A stretch of DNA of 64,000 nucleotides from CAYRWR01 sp964537555 (GCA_964537555.1 CAZIAD010000008.1:1-64000); one strand, 5' to 3'. Shown: positions 1 through 7,462, counted from the first letter of the stretch. Translations and numbers: made by a program. The notes: a model not told the origin generated them from the letters alone.

Positions 1-263
1 CAGCACGCATTCTCCGGTGTCATAGTTTTTTTTTTTTTTATTTTTTTTTTTTTTTGAAAAAACCAACCAAACCAAAAGCACCAAATCAAATTAATTAAAA
101 TAATTAAAATACTATAAAAGAGTCTCCTCATATTTTTACTCCTGAATACCTACAGTAATATGTTTGTGATAAGTACCTTTTAAAAAGACTACAATATATC
201 ATTTCTTATTCAAAATTATCTACAAGTCCCAGCCAATTTAATTCTGTACTGTCTGTTTTCCCC
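1..263. other. AT-rich left end with poly-T tract
   Basis: No gene is visible in this stretch. Positions 26-55 are almost pure T, interrupted once by A at 40, and are followed by A-rich and AT-rich sequence up to the vapC stop. A homopolymer this long at the very edge of a window may be a real low-complexity tract or an assembly or contig-end artefact; the sequence alone cannot tell. Confidence 0.6.
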
Positions 264-659
264 TCACACCCAATTCTCTACTTTTAATCCGTGAATCCTT
301 TCAAACTCTTTAGTATTGTTGGTCACTAAAATAAGATCCCTGCTCAAAGCCTGAGCAGCTATTTGCATATCGTATGGTCCGATGATCTGCCCTTTCTTCT
401 CCAGTCCTGCACGAATGACTCCATAGTATTCCGCATCACTATCTCCGAATTCAAGTATATCAAAGGCCGAAACAAAGTCCACCAAGGCAGTACGATTCTT
501 CTCCCGATTCCTGCTTTTAGAGACACCATATTCCAGTTCTGCTAATGATATCGCTGATAGTTTAATCTGATGTGGCTTCAAAGTTTTCACATGGTGTATT
601 ACCTGTTCAGGTTGCTTGTTGATAATATATATACAGATATTGGTATCTAAGAGATACAT
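264..659 (-). CDS. vapC: VapC-type PIN-domain ribonuclease toxin
   Basis: This 131-residue protein is a typical single-domain PIN nuclease, the toxin half of a type II toxin-antitoxin system. PIN toxins cut RNA (often tRNA or rRNA) with Mg2+ or Mn2+ held by acidic residues. Visible motifs are LLDTN with D5, SLAELEYG with E41, GPYDMQIAA with D97, and LVTNN near the C-terminus. Its ATG overlaps the stop of the upstream antitoxin by one base (TAATG), so translation is probably coupled. Length and motifs are normal for the family and nothing looks broken. The RNA target cannot be predicted from sequence. Confidence 0.93.
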   Translation of the reverse strand: MYLLDTNICIYIINKQPEQVIHHVKTLKPHQIKLSAISLAELEYGVSKSRNREKNRTALVDFVSAFDILEFGDSDAEYYGVIRAGLEKKGQIIGPYDMQIAAQALSRDLILVTNNTKEFERIHGLKVENWV

Positions 660-889
660 TAGAGCTCTTCTCTCTGCTGTATCTCCGGCTGTTGTCGCCC
701 CTCAGACATAAAATCATCGGTAAATTCGGATAGACTTCTTTCAAATGTCTGCCAGGGATCCTTTTTGGGGAAAAGGAGTATAGTACTGCCAACCTTTTGT
801 ATATACATCTCTGTTTCGTCTACCTGATATTCTTTTGGTAATCGAATAGCCTGACTATTGCCACTATTAAAAACTTTTGAACTGAGCAT
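659..889 (-). CDS. vapB: VapB-type AbrB/MazE-fold antitoxin
   Basis: This 76-residue protein should bind VapC through its C-terminal tail and the operon operator through its N-terminal swapped-hairpin fold. The N-terminus carries the VapB/AbrB pattern KVFNSGNSQAIRLPKEY; the C-terminal half is acidic and Gln-rich, as expected for a flexible toxin-wrapping tail. The start at 889 was chosen because a GGAGG ribosome-binding site lies at about 896-900; a longer reading from 952 would run through the promoter and operator. It is the first gene of the vapBC pair. Confidence 0.9.
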   Translation of the reverse strand: MLSSKVFNSGNSQAIRLPKEYQVDETEMYIQKVGSTILLFPKKDPWQTFERSLSEFTDDFMSEGRQQPEIQQREEL

Positions 890-908
890 AGGAAACCTCC
901 TTCCAATT

Positions 909-939
909 AAAGTATATACACATGTATATACTTTGTCAA
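909..939 (-). promoter_or_regulatory. vapBC promoter with embedded palindromic operator
   Basis: On the minus strand a -35 TTGACA (934-939) and a -10 TATACT (911-916) are separated by exactly 17 bases. An inverted repeat with perfect 11-base arms (AAAGTATATAC and GTATATACTTT, centre ACAT, 909-934) fills the spacer and both hexamer edges. VapB-VapC complexes are known to repress their own promoters, so this is the expected autoregulatory operator. The promoter and palindrome are seen directly; binding is inferred. Confidence 0.85.
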
Positions 940-1220
940 ATGATTGAATCATGATACTGAGTTAAAATATCCAATCAACACCCCTCTCTTTTCGCTCATA
1001 ATGAGGATTATGGACGAAGATAAGGGTCCTATTATATCTGCGATTACCTAACTTACCTAGTCTTTAATAAATATTTTTTGGACCCGGAATCCACATAATT
1101 AGACCTTACTTTTCAAATGAACGTCGAAAAATTACCAAAGCACTCCCCATTACCCCCCTTATATGCCAAGAGAAAAAAAAAGACTGCGGCATTTACAGTA
1201 GGTGATAAAAGGGATTGGGA

Positions 1221-2348
1221 TCAAGGCATATCAAGTTCTTTACAGAAATCACTGAAAGGAATCACTTTACCGTCGGTCTCTTCATTTCCATAGGTGTTGG
1301 CCCCCATGTGCACCTGATAGAACCTGGGGATGTCTGTTCTTTCTTTGTAATATTGTATCCAGGGAGAGCGTTTTTTATCTCCTGTTTTACATTCAACTGC
1401 AAACAAAGGTTTTTCTTTTTTTAAAACTACAAAATCGATCTCCCTCTTATCAGTATCGCGTATGAAACGTAATTCCATCCTTTCACCATTGTAGTCTTCC
1501 TGGAAATGACAGTATTTAAGCAACTGCGAGGCCACCATATTTTCAAACCTGATACCCTTATCTTCTATGACTGACCAGTCCCACAGATACAACTTATTTT
1601 CTTTCTTTACAGCCCTGATTCTGGGCGCACCGTAAGGAGCAATGCGAAAAGAGTAGTAGAGGCTGTCCAGAATAGTGATCCATTTTACGACTGTCTGGTG
1701 GGACACCTGGAGATCTTCTTTGAGTGATTCATAAGACAAAGGTGACCCCACTTTCTTAGGCAACTCTCTGGCCAGCAATTCTATCATGGAAATGTCTTTT
1801 ACTGTACTCAGGTCCCTCACATCATCACTGATGATCCTGACAACACGTTCATTTTGCCATCTTTTTAACTCTCTTTTATCTTTCATTATCAAAGGTTCAG
1901 GAAAGCCTCCAAATTCCAGCAGATCATCTAAAGTGCTTGGTTCCTTAATAAACTGAAGCTCATTATAGCTGAAGGGGTGTAAACGGTAATAATGATATCT
2001 CCCCAGTAGCGAATCACCTCCTTTTCTGAAATGGTCTAATCTGGCTGATCCGGTGACCAGAAACTTATTGTATTCCTTATGCACATCGTAGTATCCCTTG
2101 ATGAGAGAACGCCAGTTTTTGTATTTATGAATCTCATCAAAGATAAGTAGTTCTTTATCCAGATTGATCTGATGGGAAAGGATCTTCTGCCTGTCTTCCG
2201 GATAATCCCAGTTCAAATAGTTCATATTTTTTTCGAAAAGGGATTTTGAAAGGGTAGTCTTTCCTACCTGTCTGGGGCCGCCGATTATCACCATTTTCTT
2301 ATCCAGGTCTTCTTTTATAAAATCCGATAATCGCCTCTTGTAGATCAT
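1221..2348 (-). CDS. AAA-family ATPase with C-terminal DUF4143 domain
   Basis: This 375-residue protein belongs to the widespread AAA_14/DUF4143 ATPases, whose cellular role is poorly known. The N-terminus has a Walker A loop GGPRQVGKTT (about residues 23-32) and a Walker B LLIFDEIH (about 68-75), then a sensor-like VTGSARLD. The middle region looks like a winged-helix segment (SYESLKEDLQVSHQTVVKWI). The C-terminal DUF4143 part carries the restriction-nuclease-like pattern EIDFVV...FAVECKTG, with D, E and K in the PD-(D/E)xK order. It reads as intact. A ribosome-binding site AGGAG precedes the ATG. It is a single-gene unit next to vapBC, and an accessory or defence-like role is possible but unproven. 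Confidence 0.85.
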   Translation of the reverse strand: MIYKRRLSDFIKEDLDKKMVIIGGPRQVGKTTLSKSLFEKNMNYLNWDYPEDRQKILSHQINLDKELLIFDEIHKYKNWRSLIKGYYDVHKEYNKFLVTGSARLDHFRKGGDSLLGRYHYYRLHPFSYNELQFIKEPSTLDDLLEFGGFPEPLIMKDKRELKRWQNERVVRIISDDVRDLSTVKDISMIELLARELPKKVGSPLSYESLKEDLQVSHQTVVKWITILDSLYYSFRIAPYGAPRIRAVKKENKLYLWDWSVIEDKGIRFENMVASQLLKYCHFQEDYNGERMELRFIRDTDKREIDFVVLKKEKPLFAVECKTGDKKRSPWIQYYKERTDIPRFYQVHMGANTYGNEETDGKVIPFSDFCKELDMP

Positions 2349-2379
2349 GAACAGCTCCTTTTAAGTGATTTTACTACAG

Positions 2380-2434
2380 GTTAAGAATACTCATGAGTAT
2401 ATTTAATTATAGTTAAGATTACTCATACTGTCAA
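2380..2434 (-). promoter_or_regulatory. Consensus promoter with two direct repeats upstream of the AAA/DUF4143 gene
   Basis: The minus strand has a perfect TTGACA (2429-2434), a 17-base spacer and a perfect TATAAT (2406-2411). Two copies of ATGAGTAWTCTTAAC occur at 2412-2426 (filling most of the spacer) and 2380-2394 (downstream of the expected start), one substitution apart and 32 bp apart, about three helical turns. A 14-bp palindrome ATACTCATGAGTAT (2387-2400) overlaps the second copy. This arrangement suggests tight repression by a regulator binding both repeats; the regulator is not identified. Confidence 0.7.
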
Positions 2435-2526
2435 TATTGCAAGGTCAGATCTGGTTCTGTAGGGTGTATACTTTGTAGTGAGTTTGAAGTGTCCGTTCTA
2501 TGAATATAGTTCAACCCTCCCCCCCC

Positions 2527-2555
2527 TTGACTTGCCCCTCTATTATGACTAATAT
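2527..2555 (+). promoter_or_regulatory. Probable promoter of the clpS-clpA-aat operon
   Basis: TTGACT (2527-2532) and TAATAT (2550-2555) are 17 bases apart. The -35 is strong and the -10 matches consensus at four of six positions. Initiation would leave a leader of about 30 bases before the clpS ATG, which has a GGAG site at 2577-2580. Confidence 0.5.
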
Positions 2556-2589
2556 TATGTATAGCATTTTATAAACGGAGAAACAGGGC

Positions 2590-2919
2590 ATGAGTGATAC
2601 AGACCGGAGTAATCAAAGCGAGCTCCTGGAAGACACACGGGAAAAGCTCAGGCATCCCCGGCGTTATACGGTAGTACTGCATAATGATGACTATACCACC
2701 CAGGAATTCGTGGTCTATGTGCTCACCGAAGTATTCCACCTTTCCAGCACCGAGGCCTTTGAGATCATGATGCATGTCCATAAAAAAGGCGCAGGCCGGG
2801 TGGGTGACTACTCCTATGATGTGGCCCGTACTAAGGCAGCCCGGGTCAGAGACCTGGCCCGCCAGCACGAATACCCCCTGCAGTGCAGTGTCGAACCCCT
2901 TACAGGAGATGAACAGTGA
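2590..2919 (+). CDS. clpS: ClpS, N-degron adaptor of ClpAP protease
   Basis: This 109-residue protein is the adaptor that picks up proteins with destabilising N-terminal residues (Leu, Phe, Tyr, Trp) and hands them to ClpA. The core has the signature YTVVLHNDDYTTQEFVV followed by VFHLSSTEAFEIMMHVHKKG, where the NDD and the histidine region form the N-degron pocket in known structures. The length matches the family. It is first in a three-gene operon and its TGA overlaps the GTG start of clpA by four bases (GTGA), so the two proteins are translationally coupled. Confidence 0.96.
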   Translation: MSDTDRSNQSELLEDTREKLRHPRRYTVVLHNDDYTTQEFVVYVLTEVFHLSSTEAFEIMMHVHKKGAGRVGDYSYDVARTKAARVRDLARQHEYPLQCSVEPLTGDEQ

Positions 2920-5144
2920 AGATATCGCCCGAAGTACAGGACATTTTAAACCAGGCTTTTCAGGAAGCTAAAAAACAAAAGCATGAGCTGCTCACCGCGG
3001 AACACCTTCTCTACACCGCTCTGCGTTTTGACGAGACCCGGGAGATATTCCATGCCCTGGATATTGACGAAGAATCGGTATCCGCTCAGCTGGAGACCTA
3101 CTTTGCCACGGATATAGATACCATCTCAGAGGGTGAGCCGGCCCAGTCCCTGGGATTTCAATCCGTACTGGAGCGGGCTATTGTGCACACCATGTCCGCC
3201 TCCAAGGAATACGTGGAAATAAGCGACCTGCTGGTATCCATACTGGATGAGCCGGAATGCTACGGCGCATTCGTACTGGAAAGCGCGGGCATATCCCGCC
3301 TGGCCCTCCTGGAGTATATCTCCCATGGCCGGGAACAGGACAGCCCTGAACCGGATGATACGTCTGCGGGAGAGTCCCCTGCTCAGCCTAAAAAAAGCAG
3401 CGCCTTAGAAAAATACACTAGCAATCTCACCCAAAAAGCCCGGCAGGGACTGCTGGAGCCCCTCATCGGACGGGATAATGTGATAGACCGTACCCTGCAG
3501 ATCCTGTGCCGCAAGCTCAAGAACAACCCCATCCATGTGGGGGAGCCCGGCGTGGGCAAGACCGCCCTCACCGAAGGACTGGCCCTGCGTATAGTCCAGG
3601 GCAGGGTCCCCGGCCTGCTCAAGGGCTACGAGATCTTCTCTCTGGACCTGGGCACTCTCCTGGCCGGCACCAAGTTCCGGGGCGAGTTTGAAGAACGTAT
3701 GAAGAATGTACTCAAAGAGCTGGAACAGAAAAAAGAGGTCATACTGTTTATAGACGAGATACATACTATAGTAGGAGCGGGTGCGGTTTCCGGAGGCAGT
3801 GTAGATGCGTCCAGCCTCCTCAAGCCGGCCCTCACCTCAGGCAGGCTGCGCTGTATCGGGAATTCCACCTACGATGAGTACAAGAAGCATTTTGAAAAAG
3901 ACCCGGCCCTGGTCCGCCGATTCCAGAAGATAGACGTGGCTGAACCTACCATAAAAGAGGCCAAAGACATCCTGTTCGGACTGCAGAAGCGCTATGAAGA
4001 ATACCATGATGTCAAGTACACCAAAGAAGCCATAGAACAGGCAGTGGAACTGAGCGCCCAGTTTATCGGAGAACGCCACCTCCCTGACAAGGCCATCGAC
4101 CTCATCGATGAAGCGGGAGCCTGGATGCGGCTGTTTGCCGCTCAGGACAAGGCCAAACGGGTAGTCGACCTCAAAGTCATAGAAAAAGTATTGTCCAGCA
4201 TCGCCCGGATACCGGAGAGGACCGTCTCTACCGGGGAGACCGACAAGCTGGCCGACCTGGATCAGCGCCTCAAGAAGGTGGTGTTCGGACAGGATAGCGC
4301 CATACAGATACTGGTCGATTCTATCAAGCGTTCCCGGGCCGGCTTCCGCAAAGGGACCCGTCCGGTGGGTAACTTCCTGTTTGTAGGGCCTACCGGTGTG
4401 GGTAAGACCGAGCTGGCCAACCGCCTGGCTGACGAGCTGGGGCTGAAGCTGCATCGTTTCGATATGTCGGAATACCAGGAGAAGCATACCGTGAGCCGCC
4501 TGGTAGGATCACCCCCCGGATTTGTGGGTTATGAAGAGGGCGGGCTTCTCACCGATGCCATCCGCAAGCATCCCCACTCCGTCCTCCTCCTGGACGAAAT
4601 AGAAAAAGCGCACCAGGATGTATTTAATGTACTCCTCCAGGTCATGGATTATGCCACCCTCACGGACAACCAGGGACGCAGTGCGGACTTTCGCAATGTC
4701 ATCATCATCATGACCAGTAATGCCGGAGCCCGTCTCATAGGCAAGAGCCTCATCGGATTCGGGGATGCCAAGATCACCGAAAGTGCCATCAATGAAGCGG
4801 TCAATAAAGCATTTTCCCCTGAGTTCCGCAACCGCCTGGATAAGATCGTTCCTTTTGGCAATCTTAATGACAAGATGATGCTGAAAATAGTAGATAAAGA
4901 GATCAAAGAATTCTCAGAACAGCTGTCTCTAAAATCAGTGAAAATAAAAGTGAGCGCCAAAGCCAAAGCCTGGCTGGCTCAAAAAGGCTTTTCGGAAGAA
5001 TTCGGAGCCCGTAATACGGCCCGGGTCATCGATGATGAGCTCAAGAGCTGGTTTGTGGACGCAGTGCTGTTTGGAGAACTGTCCCAAGGGGGCAAGGCTA
5101 CGGTAGACCTCAAAGACGACCAGCTGGTGTTCAGCATTGTCTGA
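2916..5144 (+). CDS. clpA: ClpA, AAA+ unfoldase subunit of ClpAP
   Basis: This 742-residue protein unfolds substrates with ATP and feeds them to the ClpP peptidase (not in this window). An N-terminal Clp-repeat domain (about 1-140) is followed by AAA module 1 (Walker A GEPGVGKT near 209, Walker B VILFIDEIH) and AAA module 2 (Walker A GPTGVGKTEL, Walker B VLLLDEIEKAH). A ClpP-docking IGF tripeptide lies in SLIGFGDAK. There is no long middle coiled coil of the ClpB/ClpC kind, and the length is close to E. coli ClpA, which supports ClpA. It starts at GTG inside the clpS stop, with AGGAG upstream, and its 3' end overlaps the next gene. Confidence 0.96.
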   Translation: MKISPEVQDILNQAFQEAKKQKHELLTAEHLLYTALRFDETREIFHALDIDEESVSAQLETYFATDIDTISEGEPAQSLGFQSVLERAIVHTMSASKEYVEISDLLVSILDEPECYGAFVLESAGISRLALLEYISHGREQDSPEPDDTSAGESPAQPKKSSALEKYTSNLTQKARQGLLEPLIGRDNVIDRTLQILCRKLKNNPIHVGEPGVGKTALTEGLALRIVQGRVPGLLKGYEIFSLDLGTLLAGTKFRGEFEERMKNVLKELEQKKEVILFIDEIHTIVGAGAVSGGSVDASSLLKPALTSGRLRCIGNSTYDEYKKHFEKDPALVRRFQKIDVAEPTIKEAKDILFGLQKRYEEYHDVKYTKEAIEQAVELSAQFIGERHLPDKAIDLIDEAGAWMRLFAAQDKAKRVVDLKVIEKVLSSIARIPERTVSTGETDKLADLDQRLKKVVFGQDSAIQILVDSIKRSRAGFRKGTRPVGNFLFVGPTGVGKTELANRLADELGLKLHRFDMSEYQEKHTVSRLVGSPPGFVGYEEGGLLTDAIRKHPHSVLLLDEIEKAHQDVFNVLLQVMDYATLTDNQGRSADFRNVIIIMTSNAGARLIGKSLIGFGDAKITESAINEAVNKAFSPEFRNRLDKIVPFGNLNDKMMLKIVDKEIKEFSEQLSLKSVKIKVSAKAKAWLAQKGFSEEFGARNTARVIDDELKSWFVDAVLFGELSQGGKATVDLKDDQLVFSIV

Positions 5145-5859
5145 CCCTGACTTTCCTTACCTGGGCCCCGATCAGCGTATCACTTTCCCCGATGCCTCCA
5201 TGGCTACAGAAGAGGGTATACTATGCCAGGGGGCCAATCTCAGCCCCGGCGTCCTGCTCTCCGCCTATGAGCAGGGACTCTTCCCCTGGTACAATCCCGG
5301 GGAGCCTATACTGTGGTGGACTCCCGATCCCCGTTTTGTGATGCTCCCGGAAAAACTGCATATCTCCCGCTCTATGAAAAGACTGTTCCAGAAACAGGCC
5401 TTTGAGGTGACTTTTGACCGGGACTTTCAGTCTGTGCTGTACGGCTGCCGGGATGTACCCCGGCCCGGACAGGACGGTACCTGGGTCAGTGAAGAGATCG
5501 AAGAGGGCTATACAGCCCTCCATAAGCTGGGCCTGGTCCATTCGGTGGAAGTGTGGCAGGAGGGAGAGCTGGCCGGGGGGCTGTACGGCGTATCCCTGGG
5601 CCATATCTTCTTCGGTGAGTCCATGTTTGCCCGCCGCCCCAATGCCTCCAAGTACGGCTTCCTCACCCTGGCAAGCAGCCTGTTTGCCCTGGGTTTCCCG
5701 CTCATAGACTGCCAGTACCACAGCGCCCACCTGGAGTCCCTGGGAGCCACCCACATTCCCCGGACTGAGTTTTTACAGACCCTCAGGGAGACCGTCAGGC
5801 GTCCCCACTACCAGGGAGACTGGGAAATACTGATCCCTAAAGTCACTCCCGGCATCTGA
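5137..5859 (+). CDS. aat: Leucyl/phenylalanyl-tRNA--protein transferase
   Basis: This 240-residue enzyme moves Leu or Phe from charged tRNA to the N-terminus of proteins beginning with Lys or Arg, creating an N-degron for ClpS-ClpAP. Family motifs are clear: GLFPWYNPGEPILWWTPDPR, then EEIEEGYTALHKLGLVHSVEVW, GGLYGVSLG and DCQYHSAHLESLGA. The chosen TTG start overlaps the clpA stop by eight bases and keeps the family N-terminal segment (FPYLGP...ITFPD); the next ATG would delete it. Placement straight after clpS and clpA means one transcript encodes tag writer, reader and unfoldase. Confidence 0.95.
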   Translation: MSDPDFPYLGPDQRITFPDASMATEEGILCQGANLSPGVLLSAYEQGLFPWYNPGEPILWWTPDPRFVMLPEKLHISRSMKRLFQKQAFEVTFDRDFQSVLYGCRDVPRPGQDGTWVSEEIEEGYTALHKLGLVHSVEVWQEGELAGGLYGVSLGHIFFGESMFARRPNASKYGFLTLASSLFALGFPLIDCQYHSAHLESLGATHIPRTEFLQTLRETVRRPHYQGDWEILIPKVTPGI

Positions 5860-5911
5860 ATCGGCTTTTAAGACCTGGTGAAAATAAATAAAAATAAATA
5901 TGAAAAAAGAC

Positions 5912-5939
5912 TTGACAAACTATTCAGAAGTATTAAATT
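5912..5939 (+). promoter_or_regulatory. Promoter of the orphan transcript
   Basis: A perfect TTGACA (5912-5917) lies 16 bases upstream of TAAATT (5934-5939). Transcription would begin near 5946, about 35 bases before the micro-ORF start. The -35 is strong; the -10 is a moderate match. Confidence 0.65.
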
Positions 5940-5979
5940 ATAACTGTACTAAGCAAGAAAAACAGGAGGTTACTATTTT

Positions 5980-6027
5980 ATGAATATTTACTCCTCCGAG
6001 GATCCGCCTTCCTATTCAGGCCTTTAG
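5980..6027 (+). CDS. 15-codon micro-ORF in the orphan transcript
   Basis: ATG at 5980 is preceded by AGGAGG at 5964-5969, one of the strongest ribosome-binding sites in the window, with good spacing. It encodes MNIYSSEDPPSYSGL and stops at TAG 6025. The ribosome-binding site can pair with CCTCC at 5992-5996 inside the ORF, and the second half of the ORF takes part in the long-range helix described for the transcript. A leader peptide whose translation changes the RNA fold is therefore plausible; a free micropeptide is the alternative. The composition does not resemble an amino-acid attenuator with runs of a single residue. Confidence 0.45.
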   Translation: MNIYSSEDPPSYSGL

Positions 6028-6207
6028 AAAAATTGCCAAGGGCCGTTTGGAGATACAAGGCTAAGTACCCTGACCAAAAGGGAAACGAAGACCGCACATT
6101 AAGTGCATAGGGCAAGCCCGAGAGGGAATCCGAATAGAGTCAACGTCCTTTACCCCCAAACTCTCTTTTTTCTGTTTTTTTCTAAAGGCATAGAAGGAAC
6201 AAGATAC

Positions 6208-6243
6208 AGCCTGCCTCTTTTTATAGAGGCAGGCTTTTATTTT
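6208..6243 (+). terminator. Strong intrinsic terminator of the orphan transcript
   Basis: A perfect 10-bp stem (AGCCTGCCTC with GAGGCAGGCT) closes an 8-base loop and is followed by TTTATTTT. It separates the orphan transcript from the peptidase gene, whose own promoter starts at 6264. Confidence 0.9.
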
Positions 6244-6263
6244 GAGCCGGACTTTCAGGATAC

Positions 6264-6292
6264 TTGCTCCATCATCCGATATTTACTATAAT
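6264..6292 (+). promoter_or_regulatory. Promoter of the M15 peptidase gene
   Basis: TTGCTC (6264-6269) and a perfect TATAAT (6287-6292) are separated by 17 bases. The expected start site, about seven bases past the -10, falls on the in-frame GTG at 6299, so the message may lack a leader. Confidence 0.65.
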
Positions 6293-6298
6293 AAGGCT

Positions 6299-7312
6299 GT
6301 GAATTTTTTGAGGGGAGTGTATACTATAATCCACTTTTTTTTAGCCACTCTAGCACTGAGTATGAGCATCACTTCCAACACCAGTACCCTTCACCCTAAG
6401 ACCCAATTAAGCTATCCCCGCCCTCCCTGGCAGAATATACAGCCCGGAAAAAGTAATCCGGGACATATTAGCAGGGGAAATAAAGACCAGCCAGGTTACT
6501 GGGAGATGCGTTCTCTTAAAGAAGCCTATCCCCGGGTCATCAAACAGATGGAATACCGCAGAGGAGACTGGGCTGTGCTGCTCAAGGATCAATGGTTCTA
6601 CTGGGCCGGAGGCCGACTCCTCCCCTATAAGTATCTCAAGGATAAGGATAAATATGACATTCACCTGTTTTACCTTTATCAGAAAGGAGCCTTACCGGGG
6701 AGACTGATAACTCAGTCCGGCCTGGATAGAATAAAAGCAGACGCCATAAAAGAACAGACTTCTCCCCTCAACCGGCTTCCCGATCTATACAATAAACTAT
6801 GGGACTCCTATTCTAAGAAGGGTACTTATCAGCTTATTAAGCGAATCAGATTCCTGGGTTATAAAGTGAACGTGCATAAATATCTGGTACCTATCCTGGC
6901 CTCCCTGGAAAAAGAAATAATAAACCTGTCCTTACGGGACGCTGAAGTAAAAGATTTTCTGAGTGGCCTGGAGACAGTATCCGGCTGGTATTACCGTGTC
7001 ATCAAAGGGACCCATACCCGTAGCTATCACTCTTATGGACTGGCCCTAGACCTGATCCCTCTCAAAGCAGGGGACCTCCAGATGTACTGGCGCTGGACCC
7101 GGGAAAAGACCCCGGAGTGGTGGACTACAGATTATTCACAGATGTGGCTGCCCCCCCTCTCAGTCATAGAACTCTTTGAAAAATACGGCTTCAGCTGGGG
7201 GGGAAAATGGTTGTTTTATGATACTATCCATTTTGAATACCGTCCCGAAATACATATATTTAATACCCTGACCCCTCCCGCTCTGCTTACCAACACCCTC
7301 ATGATCAAATAG
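6299..7312 (+). CDS. Exported M15-family (VanY/CwlK-like) metallopeptidase
   Basis: This protein should cut peptidoglycan stem peptides as a zinc carboxypeptidase or endopeptidase outside the inner membrane. The catalytic domain is C-terminal: SYHSYGLALDL gives the M15 pattern with H244 and D251, and DTIHFEYRPE supplies H311. The region before it (about 30-230) is specific to this protein, with no recognised domain. Starting from GTG 6299 gives a good Sec signal (R near the N-terminus, then hydrophobic VYTIIHFFLATLALSM). Later starts are GTG 6317 with GAGGGGA very close upstream, and ATG 6362, which would lose the signal. The exact start is uncertain; the family call is firm from both metal motifs. 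Confidence 0.8.
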   Translation: MNFLRGVYTIIHFFLATLALSMSITSNTSTLHPKTQLSYPRPPWQNIQPGKSNPGHISRGNKDQPGYWEMRSLKEAYPRVIKQMEYRRGDWAVLLKDQWFYWAGGRLLPYKYLKDKDKYDIHLFYLYQKGALPGRLITQSGLDRIKADAIKEQTSPLNRLPDLYNKLWDSYSKKGTYQLIKRIRFLGYKVNVHKYLVPILASLEKEIINLSLRDAEVKDFLSGLETVSGWYYRVIKGTHTRSYHSYGLALDLIPLKAGDLQMYWRWTREKTPEWWTTDYSQMWLPPLSVIELFEKYGFSWGGKWLFYDTIHFEYRPEIHIFNTLTPPALLTNTLMIK

Positions 7313-7411
7313 TATTATCAGGTATCTTGCATGATAACTGTGCACCCTACACTATTATAATGCATTTATATATCAGGTATAGAATTAACAAAAATATTTT
7401 CTTTCTTTTTC

Positions 7412-7462
7412 TTGAAAATAGAGACGGATGAGATTATAATAATATCAATGTAAGCGGTTACA
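7412..7462 (+). promoter_or_regulatory. Amylase promoter with LacI/CcpA-type operator
   Basis: TTGAAA (7412-7417), a 17-base spacer and TATAAT (7435-7440) form a strong promoter. Directly downstream, 7449-7462 reads TGTAAGCGGTTACA, which fits the TGTAANCGNTTACA pattern used by LacI/GalR-family regulators such as CcpA and MalR. It covers the expected start site, the classic position for repression. The regulator itself is not in this window. Confidence 0.8.

Larger units (their letters stand above)
5946..6243 (+). ncRNA. Unassigned structured transcript, about 300 nt
   Basis: A stand-alone unit with its own promoter and a strong terminator lies between aat and the peptidase gene. The segment has several self-complementary pieces: CTATTC-A-GG (6012-6020) pairs with CCGAATAG (6130-6137) through a single bulge, enclosing CCCT...AGGG (6068-6082), GCAC-ATTAA-GTGC (6094-6106) and GGG-CAAG-CCC (6110-6119). 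A 15-codon ORF with a strong ribosome-binding site sits at the 5' end. I compared it by eye with RNase P RNA, tmRNA, 6S RNA, SRP RNA, group I and II introns and the common riboswitches and saw no convincing match. It could be a small regulatory RNA, a leader-peptide RNA or a new structured class. Only the elements are seen; the function is unknown. Confidence 0.55.

Noticed and set aside
1..60. Poly-T tract as a terminator or mobile-element end
   Set aside because: No stem precedes the T tract and no terminal repeat or transposase gene is nearby. An assembly edge artefact is as likely.
1170..1206. Terminator for the AAA/DUF4143 gene
   Set aside because: There is a T run on the minus strand, but the stem is only four base pairs (ACTG with CAGT) over a nine-base loop, too weak to call.
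3837..4487. 216-codon antisense frame over clpA
   Set aside because: It is a shadow of the clpA coding sequence; no ribosome-binding site, no family motif.
5946..6243. 6S RNA, RNase P RNA, tmRNA or a known riboswitch
   Set aside because: Signature segments of each were looked for and not found; the helix pattern does not fit. A covariance search would be decisive.
6103..6291. 62-codon frame in the orphan transcript
   Set aside because: It runs through the terminator hairpin, has no ribosome-binding site and no conserved look.
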